Shown piece after piece: positions 52,786 to 63,324 of a stretch of DNA of 64,000 bases. The notes below the pieces were generated by a model. That model had not been told where the DNA came from and made no database searches. It worked only from the letters and a program-made list of their open reading frames with translations. The stretch comes from Eublepharis macularius (Eukaryota > Chordata > Lepidosauria > Squamata > Eublepharidae), in NCBI RefSeq assembly GCF_028583425.1, contig NC_072791.1, positions 197,942,311 through 198,006,310 of the forward strand. The letters run 5' to 3'. The position numbers and the translations under genes are program-made. How positions within the stretch are numbered: the stretch's first letter is position 1; each line of letters begins with the position of its first letter.

Positions 52786-52850
52786 AAATGTTTTTGACAA
52801 CTTAAAATCTACAACAGCAGTAAATGCTGCTCTGATTGTAGGTGGTGAAA

Positions 52851-52916
52851 ATGGCCGAAAATGGAGACAGTGAAAATATGTCTGATTTGGAAAGGAAAAT
52901 CTGCCAGCAAATTGAG
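52851..52916 (+). CDS. SSB: SSB (La protein) coding exon 1: codons 1-22
   Basis: Start of the La autoantigen, which binds UUU-OH ends of RNA polymerase III transcripts in the nucleus and protects them, and also aids IRES and 5'-TOP mRNA translation. The frame reads MAENGDSENMSDLERKICQQ and then IE, close to human [20 protein letters not shown]. Gln20, one of the 3'-end-binding La-motif residues, is present. The acceptor is TCTGATTGTAG with AG at 52840-52841; the ATG lies 9 nt inside the exon. The exon ends ATTGAG|GTATGA in phase 0. Ten coding exons in the window join without interruption into 373 codons; the human protein is 408 aa, so only the C-terminal tail is beyond the window. Confidence 0.95.
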
Positions 52917-53597
52917 GTATGATTTTTAATGTTTCATGTTTGTAGAATACCTAGGATAGGATCCAAAGGTTTCTTCCAGAAGGGGAAGTGCTCTTCTACT
53001 TATGCAAGGAGGGGCAGTCTCACTCCAAGTTCCCCCTGAAATCCCCCGCAGCTCGAAAGAACAGCATCTTGGGGGGGGGGTGGTCATGGAGGGTGCAGTA
53101 GAAAGGGGGAAATGGGAAAGATCTATTCAGTGGTGGTTTAAATGTAACCTCCACATTACAAATTTGGCACTAGACATCTTTTGAGCACTAATGCAACATG
53201 TGTTCAGCCAGTACAAATGAATATTTCCTGTAGCAATAAAATACAGATAGGCTCAGTGGTGGGAGGTGTCACTTTATCTACTAGATGAGGTTTGTTTTTC
53301 TGCTGGACTTCAAGATTGAACTCTTGGAGTGATGTCGTCGTCTCCCTTAGAGTTGGAATCCATACATACTACCTAGCTACTTTCCAAGCTTCAGTTTTTA
53401 TCAGTTTCCATTATAATTAAGAGAAATGCACCATGCAGATTTTGTAATGCTGGGTATTTCTCTTGCGTGAATAAATGCAGATAGAAATCAAGAATATTTT
53501 TAGTAGCTGCGAGACAAGAAACAAGCTACTTGGGTAAGTGTAGCAGTGGTCTTTTTGCTTGGTGCTAATATGTGTGTTATTCCAACTGATTTTGCAG

Positions 53598-53701
53598 TAC
53601 TATTTTGGCGATCACAACCTACCACGAGACAAGTTTCTGCAGGAGAAGATCAAGCTAGATGATGGCTGGGTGCCTTTAGAAATAATAATCAAATTTAATA
53701 G
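53598..53701 (+). CDS. SSB: SSB coding exon 2: La motif
   Basis: Encodes [20 protein letters not shown] and on to IIIKFN plus a split Arg codon. La-motif residues Tyr23, Tyr24, Asp33, Phe35 and Phe55, which hold the UUU-OH 3' end in human La, are all conserved. Flanked by TTTTGCAG and GTAAAT; ends in phase 2. Confidence 0.96.
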
Positions 53702-54469
53702 GTAAATCTTGTGTGTCCTTATGTGAAATGTGGGGTCATAACCTCATGGGAGGGAAGAATGAACTTGTTCTGTGGCACAGCAGTCTTGCAGGACAGATTT
53801 GTTTTACTTTTTTCCAAACTTAAATGGGACCTTTTAAAAATAATGCATCTAAATTAAATTTCTGGGTTTGTCACTGTGGTATAACAATTAAAAAGTGTCT
53901 GTTTGAAATGAACTCACACTTAATTTTATTCAGCACAGTCTAAAGCCAGTGATCATGGTTTTCCTCACTACCCCCCAGTGCCACTTATACTGCAGAAAAT
54001 ATATCTAATAAAGGGATTGGTTGTAAAGGGCTTTTGTATAGAGGTCTCTGTTCACATTCAAAGATGTTAAGCATCTTGAAGACTAGTAAATTGAACCTGG
54101 CAGAAGCGAAGACTGAACATTATTGGCAGGTCATTGTTTTTGCATGACATGGAAAGTCATGCTGCTTGCAAACAGTGTCTAACTATAAATAAAGTTGCAC
54201 AATAATAAATAATAACTCATGACCTGTTGTGTTGTATTTATAATACTGGATCTCAAAAGACACATTTGTGCCCCTAGCTTATTTTTGGACCGAGGGGAAA
54301 AAAGACTAACGTGAATGTTTGATAGGGTCATAGATGCGGTTTTAACAGAGCAAGTGTTGCCTTTATGTTTTCTTATTGTATTTAGAGAACTGGTGTTTTT
54401 TTTTTTTTTTAAATCTGAGTTTTATTTTTGAAAAAATCCTCAGCTACTTTATCTTGCAACTTCTCCTAG

Positions 54470-54644
54470 GTTAAATCGCCTTACAAAAGACTTTGATATA
54501 ATAGTGGGAGCATTAAGAAAATCAAAGGCAGGGCTTATGGAAGTCAGTGAAGACAAAACTAAAATACGAAGATCTCCAGACAAACCTCTGCCAGAAGTCA
54601 CTGAACAATACAAAAATGCAGTTAAAAGCAGATCTGTGTATATT
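54470..54644 (+). CDS. SSB: SSB coding exon 3: end of La motif and linker to RRM1
   Basis: Codons 57-115: [40 protein letters not shown], then SRSVYI, which begins RRM1 (RNP2). The Leu-Thr-x-Asp-Phe segment is a La-motif signature. The acceptor is CTTCTCCTAG, preceded by a long T-run at 54397-54412; the donor is GTAAGT. Confidence 0.96.
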
Positions 54645-54734
54645 GTAAGTGAAAATGATTCTCTTCTTTAGTTTATTTCAGACTTGCCTTCAGGAATCTT
54701 GTTTTGTGCTGGTGATCCTTATATTTTTGCAAAG

Positions 54735-55120
54735 GAGTGTTTTAGGCCATGAATTCAGTTACTGTTAAAGTCATACTCATTGGGGGGGGGAGTCTGCCCC
54801 CAGCGCTGCCAGGGAGGGAGTGCCAGGAACAGCTCGTAGCTGCTGGGAGCGCACGGGCAGCAGCGCGGGCGAAAGGCAGCGCAGGGGACTGTGAAGCCGC
54901 CCGCGCCATTTGGCTGCCCCGCAGGACGGGCAAATGGCGCTGGCAGCCATGCTGCCTTTTGCCTGCCCTGCAGGACAGGAGGCAGCCAGCTGCCCCCTGT
55001 CCTGTGGAGAGGCAAATGGCACAGGCGGCTTCCCACCCCGCATGCTGCCTCCACCACTCCACCCTGCGTGATGATGAGGGGTCGGACTAGGGTTGCCCGG
55101 GATGCCGGCAACCCTAGATC
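54735..55120. repeat. GC-rich interspersed repeat in SSB intron
   Basis: A GC-rich insert ending ACTAGGGTTGCCCGGGATGC, then CGGCAACCCTAG, an inverted GGTTGCC/GGCAACC terminus like that at 52505. Overlapping frames on both strands reflect base composition. Confidence 0.55.
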
Positions 55121-55761
55121 CAACCCTGCTCATTGAACTTTACTCTTGCTCTGGGAGTTCTTAGAATTCCCCCAGAATGTTGCCCAGTGCATCATGGGAG
55201 AAGTCTAGTGAGAACAGGGGAGCTGCATTTCAGGGAAGAAGCACATTAAGAAAACCCCAGGATTACAAGATGAGACACAATTTGAAGATGACTGGTTCAC
55301 AGTTACCTCAGGTCTTACTGACCCAGAAATCTTAAAATTTAGTTTGTATACTTTTACTTTGTTATGCAGTTTGAAAATATGCAGATCTACCTGTTCTTGT
55401 TAATTCTGCGTAGTTTGCGCCATTTTTCTTTGCCAGAAGGAGACATAAGGAACTACACTTTCTTCCTGCACTGATGCCTCTGTTGTCTGCAAACTTGAAA
55501 TCAGAGGTTCTCAAAATGTCACATTGCAACAGATAAATTATGTCATTGTGCAGCATGGCGGTTGGTAATGCAGAAAAACATGTAGCCCATTGGAAGTAAA
55601 TAACGGGCCAGTTCTCGTTGGCTACAGTAGGACTATACCAGGTATAACATGATCTGACTGTCCCTGAATTAGTGGCCTTCTTTAAAGTTTTTGTCTCTGT
55701 GTGTGGGGTGTGTGTACGTGTGTTTGAAAACTCTTTAACTTCTCCGAACCTTGTTTTGCAG

Positions 55762-55869
55762 AAAGGCTTCCCGTTAGATGCAACTCTTGATGATATCAAG
55801 GAATGGCTAGATAAAAAGGGCAAAGTAGAAAACATTCAGATGAGGAGGACACTCCAGAAAGCCTTTAAG
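55762..55869 (+). CDS. SSB: SSB coding exon 4: RRM1 first half
   Basis: Codons 116-151: [36 protein letters not shown]. These are the beta1-alpha1-beta2 part of RRM1, nearly as in human La ([20 protein letters not shown]). The acceptor TTGTTTTGCAG and donor GTAACT keep phase 0. Confidence 0.96.
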
Positions 55870-55958
55870 GTAACTGATTTTAAACAGAATTCTTCCAAGG
55901 ATGAGCTTTCTTTGAGAATGTTCCACTGATCTAACTTATTACTCCTTGATTCAATCAG

Positions 55959-56059
55959 GGTTCGATATTTGCAGTATTCGATAGTGTTGAATCTGCAAGG
56001 CAGTTTGTGGAGATTCCAGGCCAAAAATACAATGATACAGAACTAATTGTGCTTTTCAA
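55959..56059 (+). CDS. SSB: SSB coding exon 5: RRM1 second half
   Basis: Codons 152-185: [33 protein letters not shown] plus a split Lys. GSIFAVF after the preceding FK forms RNP1 of RRM1. The acceptor is TTCAATCAG and the donor GTAAGT; the exon ends in phase 2. Confidence 0.96.
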
Positions 56060-56089
56060 GTAAGTACGACTTTAAACGATGCCCTTAGT

Positions 56090-56685
56090 GTTCTGGTATA
56101 GCCCTGGCAGGTCTGTTGCTGCGCGCACCTGGACTGCATGATGACATCACTACGTGTGATGTCATCATGCCGCTGGAGCTGGCCCCACTGGCACTGCGGG
56201 TGGCTGGGATGGCATGCGGGTGGCCTCCTAACCCTCCCTCTCGGTTGCCGCACACTGCCCCAGCTGCCTGCCGTGCCTGGCCCACAGTTGTGTACTGACA
56301 GCGGTGCGAGGCAGCTGGGAGGCTGCCTGCTCAGACTGCCCTGCGCTGTGGCCGCTCGCTTGGGCTCTAGGCGTGGCGGGTGGCTGGGGAGGTGCGTGTA
56401 CATCCTCCCAGCCTTCCCGCTTTGTTGCTCTGCACGCTGCCCCGGACATCTGCTGCGCTTGGCCCACAGCGCGTGCTGGCAGTGGCAGCACAGGGGAGGG
56501 CTGGGAGGCTGCAGCAGCTGCGGGCCAGACATGGCAGGCAGCCGGGGTGGCATGCGGGCAGCTTCCCATCCCTCCTGCTCAGCTGCTAGTGCTGCCACCA
56601 CCAGCTCCGCAGCGCGCACCCCCTCCGGCACCTCAGCGCTTGAGGCGGTTGCCGGACCTGCCTCAATGGATGCGTGAGCTTTGAG
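56090..56685. repeat. GC-rich interspersed repeat in SSB intron
   Basis: About 600 bp of high-GC sequence inserted in an AT-rich intron. Near its start TGATGACATCACTACGTGTG, then ATGTCATCATG, forms an inverted pair of TGACATCA sites. Long frames exist on both strands but resemble no family. Related in style to 52505-52785. Confidence 0.5.
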
Positions 56686-57328
56686 CCCTGGGAAGGCATC
56701 CTATGTAGAAATGTTTTTAAAAATTATTCTGAAAACTTTGCTGTACATTACTGAAGTGTGTAACACTCCGGTGTCCTTTTTTGATGCAGTTCATTTGTTA
56801 CCATTTAATTTCTTACGACAAACCAAGTTGAGAGACAGAGAATGGTCCAAGTTTGCTCAGTCGGCTTCATGACTGAGTGGGCATTGTGAGTCTTGCTTCC
56901 CTGTCTCAGAAGTTCCATCTACTTCATTGCATAGGTTATACCATCTTGTCCTCCTCCTTTGACAAAGGCAGCCAAACTATAATAGATTTGCTCATATGTC
57001 TGTTGTGGGAGCTGTATTGTAGGACTCTCTTCTTTTGGCCCCATGTTAACAAGTGCCAGAAAATTAGTTTAGTATTCTTTCTGCTTCCTATCTTCTACAA
57101 CTTTGCAGTGCTTTACACTTTACACTAACTGCTGTCTGAGAAAGGAAGGGAGAAGGTGGGGAGTGGAGCGTAGTCATGCCTTAGAGATACCGATGGCCAG
57201 TTTTAGCATGAGAGAATGCCTGTCGACACTAGTTGGTAACCCCTGTCTAGGCTGACATCTCAGATAGTTACTGCATATATAAATAGTAGCTCCCAAATTG
57301 GTTTTTAATTAGGTCATCCTTTGCGCAG

Positions 57329-57400
57329 GGATGATTACTTTGCGAAGAAGAATGATGAGAAAAAACGGAACAGATTGGAAGCAAAAGCAAAGGCCAAACA
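57329..57400 (+). CDS. SSB: SSB coding exon 6: inter-RRM linker
   Basis: Codons 185-209: [20 protein letters not shown], KAK and a split Gln. This charged alpha-helical linker matches human [20 protein letters not shown]. The acceptor is TTTGCGCAG and the donor GTAAGC. Confidence 0.95.
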
Positions 57401-57495
57401 GTAAGCTGCGACTTTGCATATTGAAAGAGCATCTTTGATTGGTTGTGAATTTGGCAGAAGGTTGCTTGACTGGCTGTGCGATCTCTTTGTAACAG

Positions 57496-57538
57496 GGAGA
57501 AGGAAGAGAAACAGAAGCAAGCTGAAGATGCTGAAATG
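57496..57538 (+). CDS. SSB: SSB coding exon 7: inter-RRM linker (micro-exon, 43 nt)
   Basis: Codons 209-223: EKEEKQKQAEDAEM. Short exon between TTTGTAACAG and GTACAT, too small to stand out by itself, but phase (1 to 0) and match to the human QEQEAKQKLEEDAEM segment support it. Confidence 0.93.
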
Positions 57539-59491
57539 GTACATAATCCTTGATTTGATTAATTGGAGTCATTGCTGCAGTGTTTGGTTTTTTGCTCAGA
57601 CCTCAGTCAGGGCTTCTCTAAAAGGAAAACTTGGAATTGCATGTATGTAGCATGTGTGACTACAACACACCTTGTGCATTTTTGTTCTGTACATGCCTTA
57701 GAGTTGTGTTCCTTTACAATTAAAAGTTGACATAGAGGGGGAGAAAATGCTCAGAACGGAGATTTAATAGCACACGTGCAAAAAACTTGTGCTTTCATAC
57801 TGCAAAATTATTCCCCTGCAAGTGCACGTTTTGAGTTGGATCCCATGGGGGAAAAAATCCCACCAGTAGAAGAATGGGGCACTTTTCAATGATTGCCCCA
57901 TGTGAACTGCAGACGTCCAAATCAGTCTTCACAACAGTTCCTAGGCATTCCCTGGAGCAGCATTCGAGGCTGCTGGCAGTGATGGGAGAAGTTCTGGGCA
58001 AACATTGGATCAGATACTTCAGCTGGGTACATCAAAATGAACATCAGTTCTCAGGAACTTGTGCATTAGACGCCAGAATGTTTTATTTACTCTAGAACGC
58101 TTGAACTAAGGAATGTTGATTCATTGTCGTTTCTAGCAGTTCAAAGAAACGCAGGCGATCACTGCAAGAGTTAAGTAGGCCATTTAGCTCTGTACTAGCA
58201 ACAGGAATCTTTCCCAAGGCTCAGCAATGGAATATGTGGATTAAATTGCCCCTAAGGCAGCTAGAGTGCTGTAAAGCAGAATTGTATGGAAGAGTCCCCC
58301 TTGTGATTAGAAATTACAGTCTGGGGTGGACTTCCAGATCAGAGTACTATTTCTGGATAAACTAGCATCTCTGCATGCCCACTCCACCCCTTTTTAAAAT
58401 AAATTAATCATTGAGTATCTAATTCATAAGAGTTTTTTTTACCTGATGCTTTTTGGGAATCTGCGTTTGCAGGAGGTTTGGAGAAAGTGTGTGTGATTTG
58501 GTTGCTAGGAGGCTATGTTACATAAAAGGCCATTCTAACAAAGGTGGAAGTCACTATGCAAAATCTTATGGAGCAATTGTGAATTCACAGAGTGAATGTA
58601 GCTCTTTAGTTGAGAGTAAGTACAACAGTTATACTTAACTGGGTTCTAACTCTCCCTCCATCATCAGTGTTTAATTTAAAAAATGGTCTGCTCACAATTT
58701 CAAGAATTGGTCCCGTTCTCATATGGTGTGGTGGTAAGAACCTGCATCCTATGCAACTGGGGAAGTTACCAGTCTTCGATTTAATGAAACTATGTACAGG
58801 AAGGCTGTACAAAATTCTGAGTTTGAAAGAAAATTCAAAGCACACAAATGGCATTCTAAAGTTGAGGTTACAAAGCATTTGAGCTTTATTCGCTGTATCT
58901 AGAGAGATGTTATCTATGGCACTGAAGTAAAGCTGCACTACTGGAGCACGTTATAAAAACTGGATCCATATTAAGCCTTGCAGGGGGTCAAAAGCACATG
59001 ACTGTGTCCTTAAACAATGAGAGAGCTTCTGGGCAGAAGTCTTGCAGCCAAGGCACATTTCCAGAAACGCAGCAATTAATAGTGCTGAATGATTCAGCAC
59101 CCAGGAACTGGTGAGCTGATGAAAGGGTCCCATCTGTTATAACACTGTCCAGCTGTCATTCGGCCCCCAAGGAAATAAGTGGGATACAGTTCTTCCCTCC
59201 CTTTTATCACAAAATAGCCCGGTGAGGAAGGTTAGGCTGAGAGAGGGTGTGGCTCAGTTCACCCAGCAAGCCTCGGGGTGGAGGGGGCTTTGTTCGAGTC
59301 TCACCCCCCCCCCCACTCAGGCCTCCTACATTAGCTTTGTACTGTGTTTCAAGGTAGTCTTAACTATGTATTGTCTAAAAACAGAGAAACTCGATTTCAC
59401 CCCAATAATCTTCAAGAATATAAAGGCTGTCCTATCTAACAGGAGTTGTCTTCTTTCCTTCTCTTGCTTTTTTTAAATTAAAAAAAAAAAG
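57539..59491 (+). other. SSB intron between codons 223 and 224
   Basis: Mostly unique AT-rich DNA. The open frames at 57874-58095 and 58610-58882 have no family resemblance. The intron includes a MIR-like SINE remnant at 59160-59320, and ends in an unusual acceptor with an A-run. Confidence 0.6.
59160..59320 (-). repeat. MIR-like SINE fragment
   Basis: CCCGGTGAGGAAGGTTAGGC, TGAGAGAGGGTGTGGCTCAG and TTCACCCAGCAAGCC are in CORE-SINE order on the minus strand. Degraded. Confidence 0.6.
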
Positions 59492-59632
59492 AAATCCCTG
59501 GAGGAGAAGCAGGGATGCTTGCTGAAATTTTCTGGAGACCTTGAAGATCAGACTTCCCGAGAAGATCTCCATGCAGTTTTCTCAGATCATGGTGAAATTA
59601 AATGGATAGACTTTGTCAGAGGTGCAAAAGAG
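59492..59632 (+). CDS. SSB: SSB coding exon 8: start of RRM2 (xRRM)
   Basis: Codons 224-270: [54 protein letters not shown] is the RNP3-type strand of the La C-terminal xRRM. Human has Ile where this copy has Gln in EEKxGCLLKF. The exon ends AAAGAG|GTCAGA. Its acceptor AG follows a run of about twelve A residues, with the pyrimidine tract set back by about 20 nt. Confidence 0.95.
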
Positions 59633-59921
59633 GTCAGAGATGGGTTACTTGTAATATTTGAAAAAAGATGTATTAAGCAAATGAGGCAACGTTTCCACTT
59701 TAATATATGTACATTTTATTTGTCTTAAACTTTGCAAAAAAGGTGGTTAATACGGTCATAACAAACATCTTGGCAGTTCAGTGACAAATTATTCTGATTA
59801 TTTTTTTCCCTAACAAATGACTTGCAAAATGTGGAGCACAAAGAATTGTCCTTCTAGCTTTCTAGAAAAAGTTCTGGACATTTGTTTTAAAATGCTAGCT
59901 TGCCTGTCAGTTGCACACTCA

Positions 59922-60010
59922 TAGTGCGATCCTATGCAGAGTTATTCCAAACTAAGCCCGTAGAAATCCATGGGTGCAGGAGTGGAATAACTCTACACAG
60001 GATTGCACTA
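59922..60010. repeat. Short fold-back repeat, family B, copy 4
   Basis: The arms GTGCGATCCTATGCAGAGTT and AACTCTACACAGGATTGCAC are inverted, with AAGCCCGTAGAAATCCATGG in the centre. Confidence 0.75.
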
Positions 60011-60365
60011 TTGTTGAAAATAAAAGAAAAACAATCAGAAGATCAAAAACTATAAACAGAAATGCATAATAAACTAAAACTGCGTCTCCTGCAACAGCTA
60101 ATGTTGGCCAACAAGAACATAAATTCCCACCATCAGACTAAAAGCCTGTTGAAAGAAGATGGTCTTTCCTTGCCTATGGAAATGGAAAAGGGACTGAGGA
60201 CTGGATGTATATCGCAGGGAAAGGTGTTCCAACATCACAGTGTGGCTGCCAAGGCAGTATACCATGCAGCCAGTGGGCCACTGAACTGCTGCTCTACCAT
60301 TGCTCTTTGTGTATGTTTGTGCTAGAGAAGGGGCTCTTGTAGAATCCTGGTCCCAAGTAACTGAG

Positions 60366-60447
60366 AATGCGATCCTATGCAGAGAGACTCCAATCTAAGC
60401 CCAGGGGTCTTAGACGGGAGTAACTCTGTATAGCATTGTACCATTAG
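60366..60447. repeat. Short fold-back repeat, family B, copy 5
   Basis: The arms TGCGATCCTATGCAGAGAGA and GTAACTCTGTATAGCATTGT are inverted. It lies 0.36 kb from copy 4. Confidence 0.72.
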
Positions 60448-60739
60448 GGCTCTTTACAAGTCAAAACAAAAACTTTAAATTAAACCCAAAAACAAAGTGG
60501 AACCCAATAGATGGGATCTAGCAGAAAAGCAGATTTTTAAAAACCTAGTTTCCCATACTGTAGTGTATTTTATTTTCAAGGCTTTTCTGACCTACAGAGA
60601 ACATTGGATGAGATAAACAGCAGAGTGCTTAGGAAAAGGGGCAGCAGGAAAAGAGCAGCATCAACAATGTCCTTCCATGAGCTTTTCTGCTGGATCAGAG
60701 TGGGGAGTATTATGATCACAGCAGTTTTTGCCTGTCGAT

Positions 60740-60850
60740 CGGGCACCCTTCTGCTGGACCAGGTGTGGTCTGTGACTTTTTGAAAGATAACCCCACATAG
60801 GGTGCGTTGCAGTAGTCCAGCCAGGAGGTCATCAAGGCATGTATAACTTA
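60740..60850 (-). repeat. Fragment of the long interspersed repeat seen at 7405
   Basis: GGTGCGTTGCAGTAGTCCAG, then CCAGGAGGTCATCAAGGCAT, parallels GTGCATTGCAGTAATCCAGC at about 7977. Same family, shorter copy. Confidence 0.6.
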
Positions 60851-61164
60851 ACTGAATTCTGTCTTGTTCTCCTAACTTACAAAGTTAGAACCTAGTTTGA
60901 GGTATTTCACTGGGAAGTTAAAACTCTTAAATTGCCACACAAATAGTATTTCACAGAACTTAGTATCAAATTCTAGAGGACTCAGTTGGCAGCAGGTTGG
61001 CCATGGACCCTCATCTGATCTATGGATATCTGTTCTGCGCTAATCACTTACAGTTTGTAGTTAACTTCCTTCTCTAATCAGCTCCTAGTGCTAAAGGCCA
61101 AACTCCCATCTTCAGGGGAAAAAATAAGGTACCACTTTTTTCAGGCAGTGCCCCCCGCCCCCCC

Positions 61165-61325
61165 GCTCTTGAACACATGAAGCTGCCTTATACTGAATCA
61201 AGGTCAGTATCGTTAGACTCGCAGCAGGTCTCGGTCATCTGCTCCCCAGTCCTTTTTAACTGGAGATACTGGTGATTGAAGAGGGGACCTGCATGCCAAA
61301 CGGATGCTCTGCCACCGAGCCAAAG
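61165..61325 (-). repeat. tRNA-derived SINE, squamate type, minus strand
   Basis: GAACACATGAAGCTGCCTTA, then TACTGAATCAAGGTCAGTAT, leads to TTTAACTGGAGATACTGGTG and a reversed tRNA head GCCAAACGGATGCTCTGCCA, then CCGAGCC. This is the inverse of the copy at 50185. Confidence 0.8.
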
Positions 61326-61556
61326 AGACAGTGAAAACAAAAGGGGCTACTATGCAGCACGCTCTCAGAACAATAGGATGAATGTTCAATGAACTGGACC
61401 CACATTGTCTTAACCATCAGTCACTGCAGTAGCCATTGTTTCAGACGGCGAGGCAGAGGGGAGCCACGGTTGACTAGCGGAAATGGAGCATTACAGAATG
61501 AATGTGATGAAAGTGGATTAGGACTAGCGGATTCAGACCTCTCTCTGTTTGTACAG

Positions 61557-61743
61557 GGCATTATCCTTTTCAAGTGTAGTGCAAAGGAGGCCCTGAGTAA
61601 AGCCGAAGAAGCAAATAATGGGAGTCTGCAGCTGCGAGCCAAAGACGTGACATGGGAGGTGCTTGAAGGAGACGTGGCAAAAGAAGCCTTGAAGAAAATC
61701 ATGGAGGGACAGCAAGAATTGTTGAATAAGAAGAAAGGAAGAG
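61557..61743 (+). CDS. SSB: SSB coding exon 9: RRM2 (xRRM) body and C-terminal helix
   Basis: Codons 271-333: [62 protein letters not shown]. Close to human [20 protein letters not shown] and the long alpha3 helix [20 protein letters not shown]. The acceptor is TTTGTACAG and the donor GTGACT; the exon ends in phase 1. Confidence 0.96.
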
Positions 61744-61943
61744 GTGACTCACCCCCAGCTCCCACCACCTCCCAACCTGCCTGTCTTAGAAGCTAGATCT
61801 GCCAGGGAGGTGCCGGGGCAAAGAATAGGTGCAGTTATGGTTCTGGCTCAGGCAGGTCCATTTGCATTAGAGTGGGGACCCCCAATGAAGCAGATGGGCA
61901 ATAAATCCAGGACTGACAAAATGAAGCCCTTCTTTACTAATGA

Positions 61944-62145
61944 GTAAAAAGTCCAGTAGCACCTTTAAGACTGACCAACTTTATTGTAGCATAAGCTTTC
62001 GAGAACCACAGCTCTCTTTGTCAGATGCAAGAGAACTGTGGTTCTCAAAAGCTTATGCCTCAATAAAGTTGGTTAGTCTTAAAATTGCCACTGGACTTTT
62101 TACTATTTTGCAACTACAGACTAACACGACTAACTCCTCTGGAGC
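61944..62145. repeat. Fold-back repeat, family A, copy 7
   Basis: The left arm AGTCCAGTAGCACCTTTAAG and CATAAGCTTTCGAGAACCAC mirrors the right arm GTGGTTCTCAAAAGCTTATG and AAAATTGCCACTGGACT. The head (GACTAACACGACTAACTCCT) lies on the right side, opposite to copy 5. Intronic in SSB. Confidence 0.83.
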
Positions 62146-62774
62146 TTTACTAACGGGTAATTAAATTGTGGGGATTCAGCATCAGCGGGTGAACTAATGG
62201 CTGCCAGCACAGATGGCTTTAAAAGGGGATCAGATAGTCATGGAGGACAGATCCTTCAACAGCGACCAGCCATGACGCCAGAAAGGGGACCATAGCATCC
62301 TCTGAACAGTACTGCTCAAAGGCAACATCTTAACTCTGTGTTGAGTGGGCCATAGATGGAAGCCTGGAAGAACCACACTCCATAAACTAGTTTGGGCCAG
62401 AAGGGGCAGAGAGGGGAAAAGTCAATGCTAGAAATCCTACTAAGTATGGGATGCCAGCATGGTTTAAAATTATGCTGGGGCTGTGAAGGTATGTAGCCTG
62501 GGTAGATGGTTTTAGGGGTATTCTAGTGGTAGGGATGGTGGTATGGATCTCCAGGTTGCTTCACACAAACCTTTAGTTTCTCATCACTTCGACTACTTGC
62601 AGCTGAATGTGCATGTCAGTGAAGCCTTTTGTGTGGAAGTTCTGTCTGTGGGACTTGATCTAGGATGGTTCATCAGCCCGTGCAAGTAGCCACTGAGTGC
62701 TCCCCAATTTAAGGGAAGCTGCAGTAAGCCATGGGGCAAAGCACAGATGACCTTACGTATACCTATTCTTCCAG

Positions 62775-62897
62775 GTCGTAAAGGAAAAGGTGGCAAAGGG
62801 GCTCGGGGTGCACAGGACAAAAAAGTTAAATTCCTTGGCAAGAAGACAAAATTTGAGAGTGAAGATGAAGAGGAGGGTGAAGACAATAGTACAACAG
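62775..62897 (+). CDS. SSB: SSB coding exon 10: basic and acidic C-terminal region, last exon in window
   Basis: Codons 333-373: RKGKGGKGARGAQDKKVKFL, GKKTKFESEDEEEGEDNSTT and a split Gly. The Lys/Gly-rich stretch matches the human [21 protein letters not shown] region. The ESEDEEEGED segment keeps an acidic CK2-type site at the place of human Ser366 (ASDDEHDEHD). The acceptor is ATTCTTCCAG and the donor GTAAGC. The following exon, expected to carry the nuclear localisation tail, is not found before base 64000. Confidence 0.94.
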
Positions 62898-63114
62898 GTA
62901 AGCCATCATTTCCTGTATTAGAAGTCATTGCTCAATAGGCATTTGTTTGAAAGGCATTTGTTTGAAAGAATTGCTGAGTAAGTGCCTGATGCTGCTTCTC
63001 TTACTGATGCTTTAATTTTCAGAATCGGAACACTGTTTCCTAATATGGAACAATAATCGGGGATAAGGAACACATTTGTGTAATTGTGGGAGGGTGGGAA
63101 ACTTAATTGTATAA

Positions 63115-63260
63115 CAAGAGTGAGTGTGATATAGGAGCTAGAGTGCTGGACTTTAAGGAGATACACCTGGTTCAGATCATCACTCCATTTACTGGGTGAC
63201 CTTGGCCCAGCCACAGTCTTTTTGCCTGAATCCACTGCAATATAGGAACCCGCTCTCAAT
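63115..63260 (+). repeat. MIR-like tRNA SINE fragment, plus strand
   Basis: GAGCTAGAGTGCTGGACTTT, CCTGGTTCAGATCATCACTC, CATTTACTGGGTGACCTTGG and CCCAGCCACAGTCTTTTTGC follow tRNA-head then CORE order. Confidence 0.7.
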
Positions 63261-63324
63261 GGCATTCCAGTTAGCAGCTTGATTTCTGGGCTGCTAGACA
63301 TCTTTCTGAAGTGTCTATAAACTG

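Noticed and set aside
54742-55136. Frames over 100 aa in the GC-rich block of the SSB intron
   Set aside because: Present in several frames of both strands within an interspersed GC-rich repeat; no family resemblance.
56056-56684. 191-aa and 179-aa frames on opposite strands
   Set aside because: Again the by-product of a GC-rich repeat inserted in an intron.
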